Positions 5,355 through 5,359 of a DNA stretch of 5,359 nucleotides are shown in pieces. Location of the stretch: contig JAOAAW010000201.1 in the NCBI GenBank assembly GCA_026418655.1, positions 1-5,359 on the forward strand. Direction: 5' to 3'. Position numbers and translations under genes: made by a program. The number at the start of each line of letters is the position of its first letter. The stretch's first letter is position 1. Source of the stretch: a bacterium. GTDB taxonomy: Bacteria; Ratteibacteria; UBA8468; B48-G9; DTJG01. The notes beneath the pieces are model-generated. The model searched no databases. It was not told where the DNA came from and saw only the letters and a program-made list of their open reading frames with translations.

Positions 5355-5359
5355 AGAAG

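Overview
The window is the downstream half of a type I CRISPR-Cas locus, transcribed right to left on the minus strand and ending in its own CRISPR array. The DNA is AT-rich and the proteins are rich in Lys, Glu and Ile. Bacterial Shine-Dalgarno (SD) sites and a good sigma70-type promoter in the leader point to a bacterium. The 30-nt repeat ends in ATTGAAAC on the transcribed strand, a type seen in many thermophilic bacteria and archaea with Cas6-based systems. No species can be named from the sequence.

Layout in transcription order, from right to left: (1) 5354-4665, an unassigned probable Cascade subunit (Cas8 C-terminal or Csa5/small-subunit-like), with its 5' side at the window edge; (2) 4672-4559, an unlisted 37-codon ORF overlapping the end of that gene; (3) cas7 of the Csa2/DevR family; (4) cas5; (5) cas4; (6) cas6; (7) cas2; (8) cas1; (9) an AT-rich leader of about 166 bp with a promoter; (10) the leader-proximal end of the array, with two complete repeats, one partial repeat and two 36-nt spacers. 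The array continues past position 1.

The genes are packed as one operon. Cas7 and cas5 are 2 nt apart, cas5/cas4 and cas4/cas6 share ATGA stop/start overlaps, cas6/cas2 overlap by 10 nt, and cas2/cas1 are 8 nt apart. Cas1, Cas2 and Cas4 form the adaptation module. Cas6 cuts pre-crRNA to leave the 8-nt ATTGAAAC handle. Cas7, Cas5 and the first gene should build the interference complex. No cas3 nuclease/helicase and no complete large Cas8 is seen, so these probably lie to the right of the window. The Csa2-like Cas7 preceded by a possible small subunit and followed by cas5 resembles type I-A, but the subtype is not settled.

The most notable hidden signal is a near-perfect SD (AAGGGAGGT) inside the first gene. 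It lies 4 nt before an in-frame ATG (codon 114) that would give a separate 116-residue, predominantly helical protein. This is the arrangement known to produce the small subunit Cas11 from within large-subunit genes in several type I systems. The 37-codon ORF between this gene and cas7 is a second candidate that standard length cut-offs would miss.
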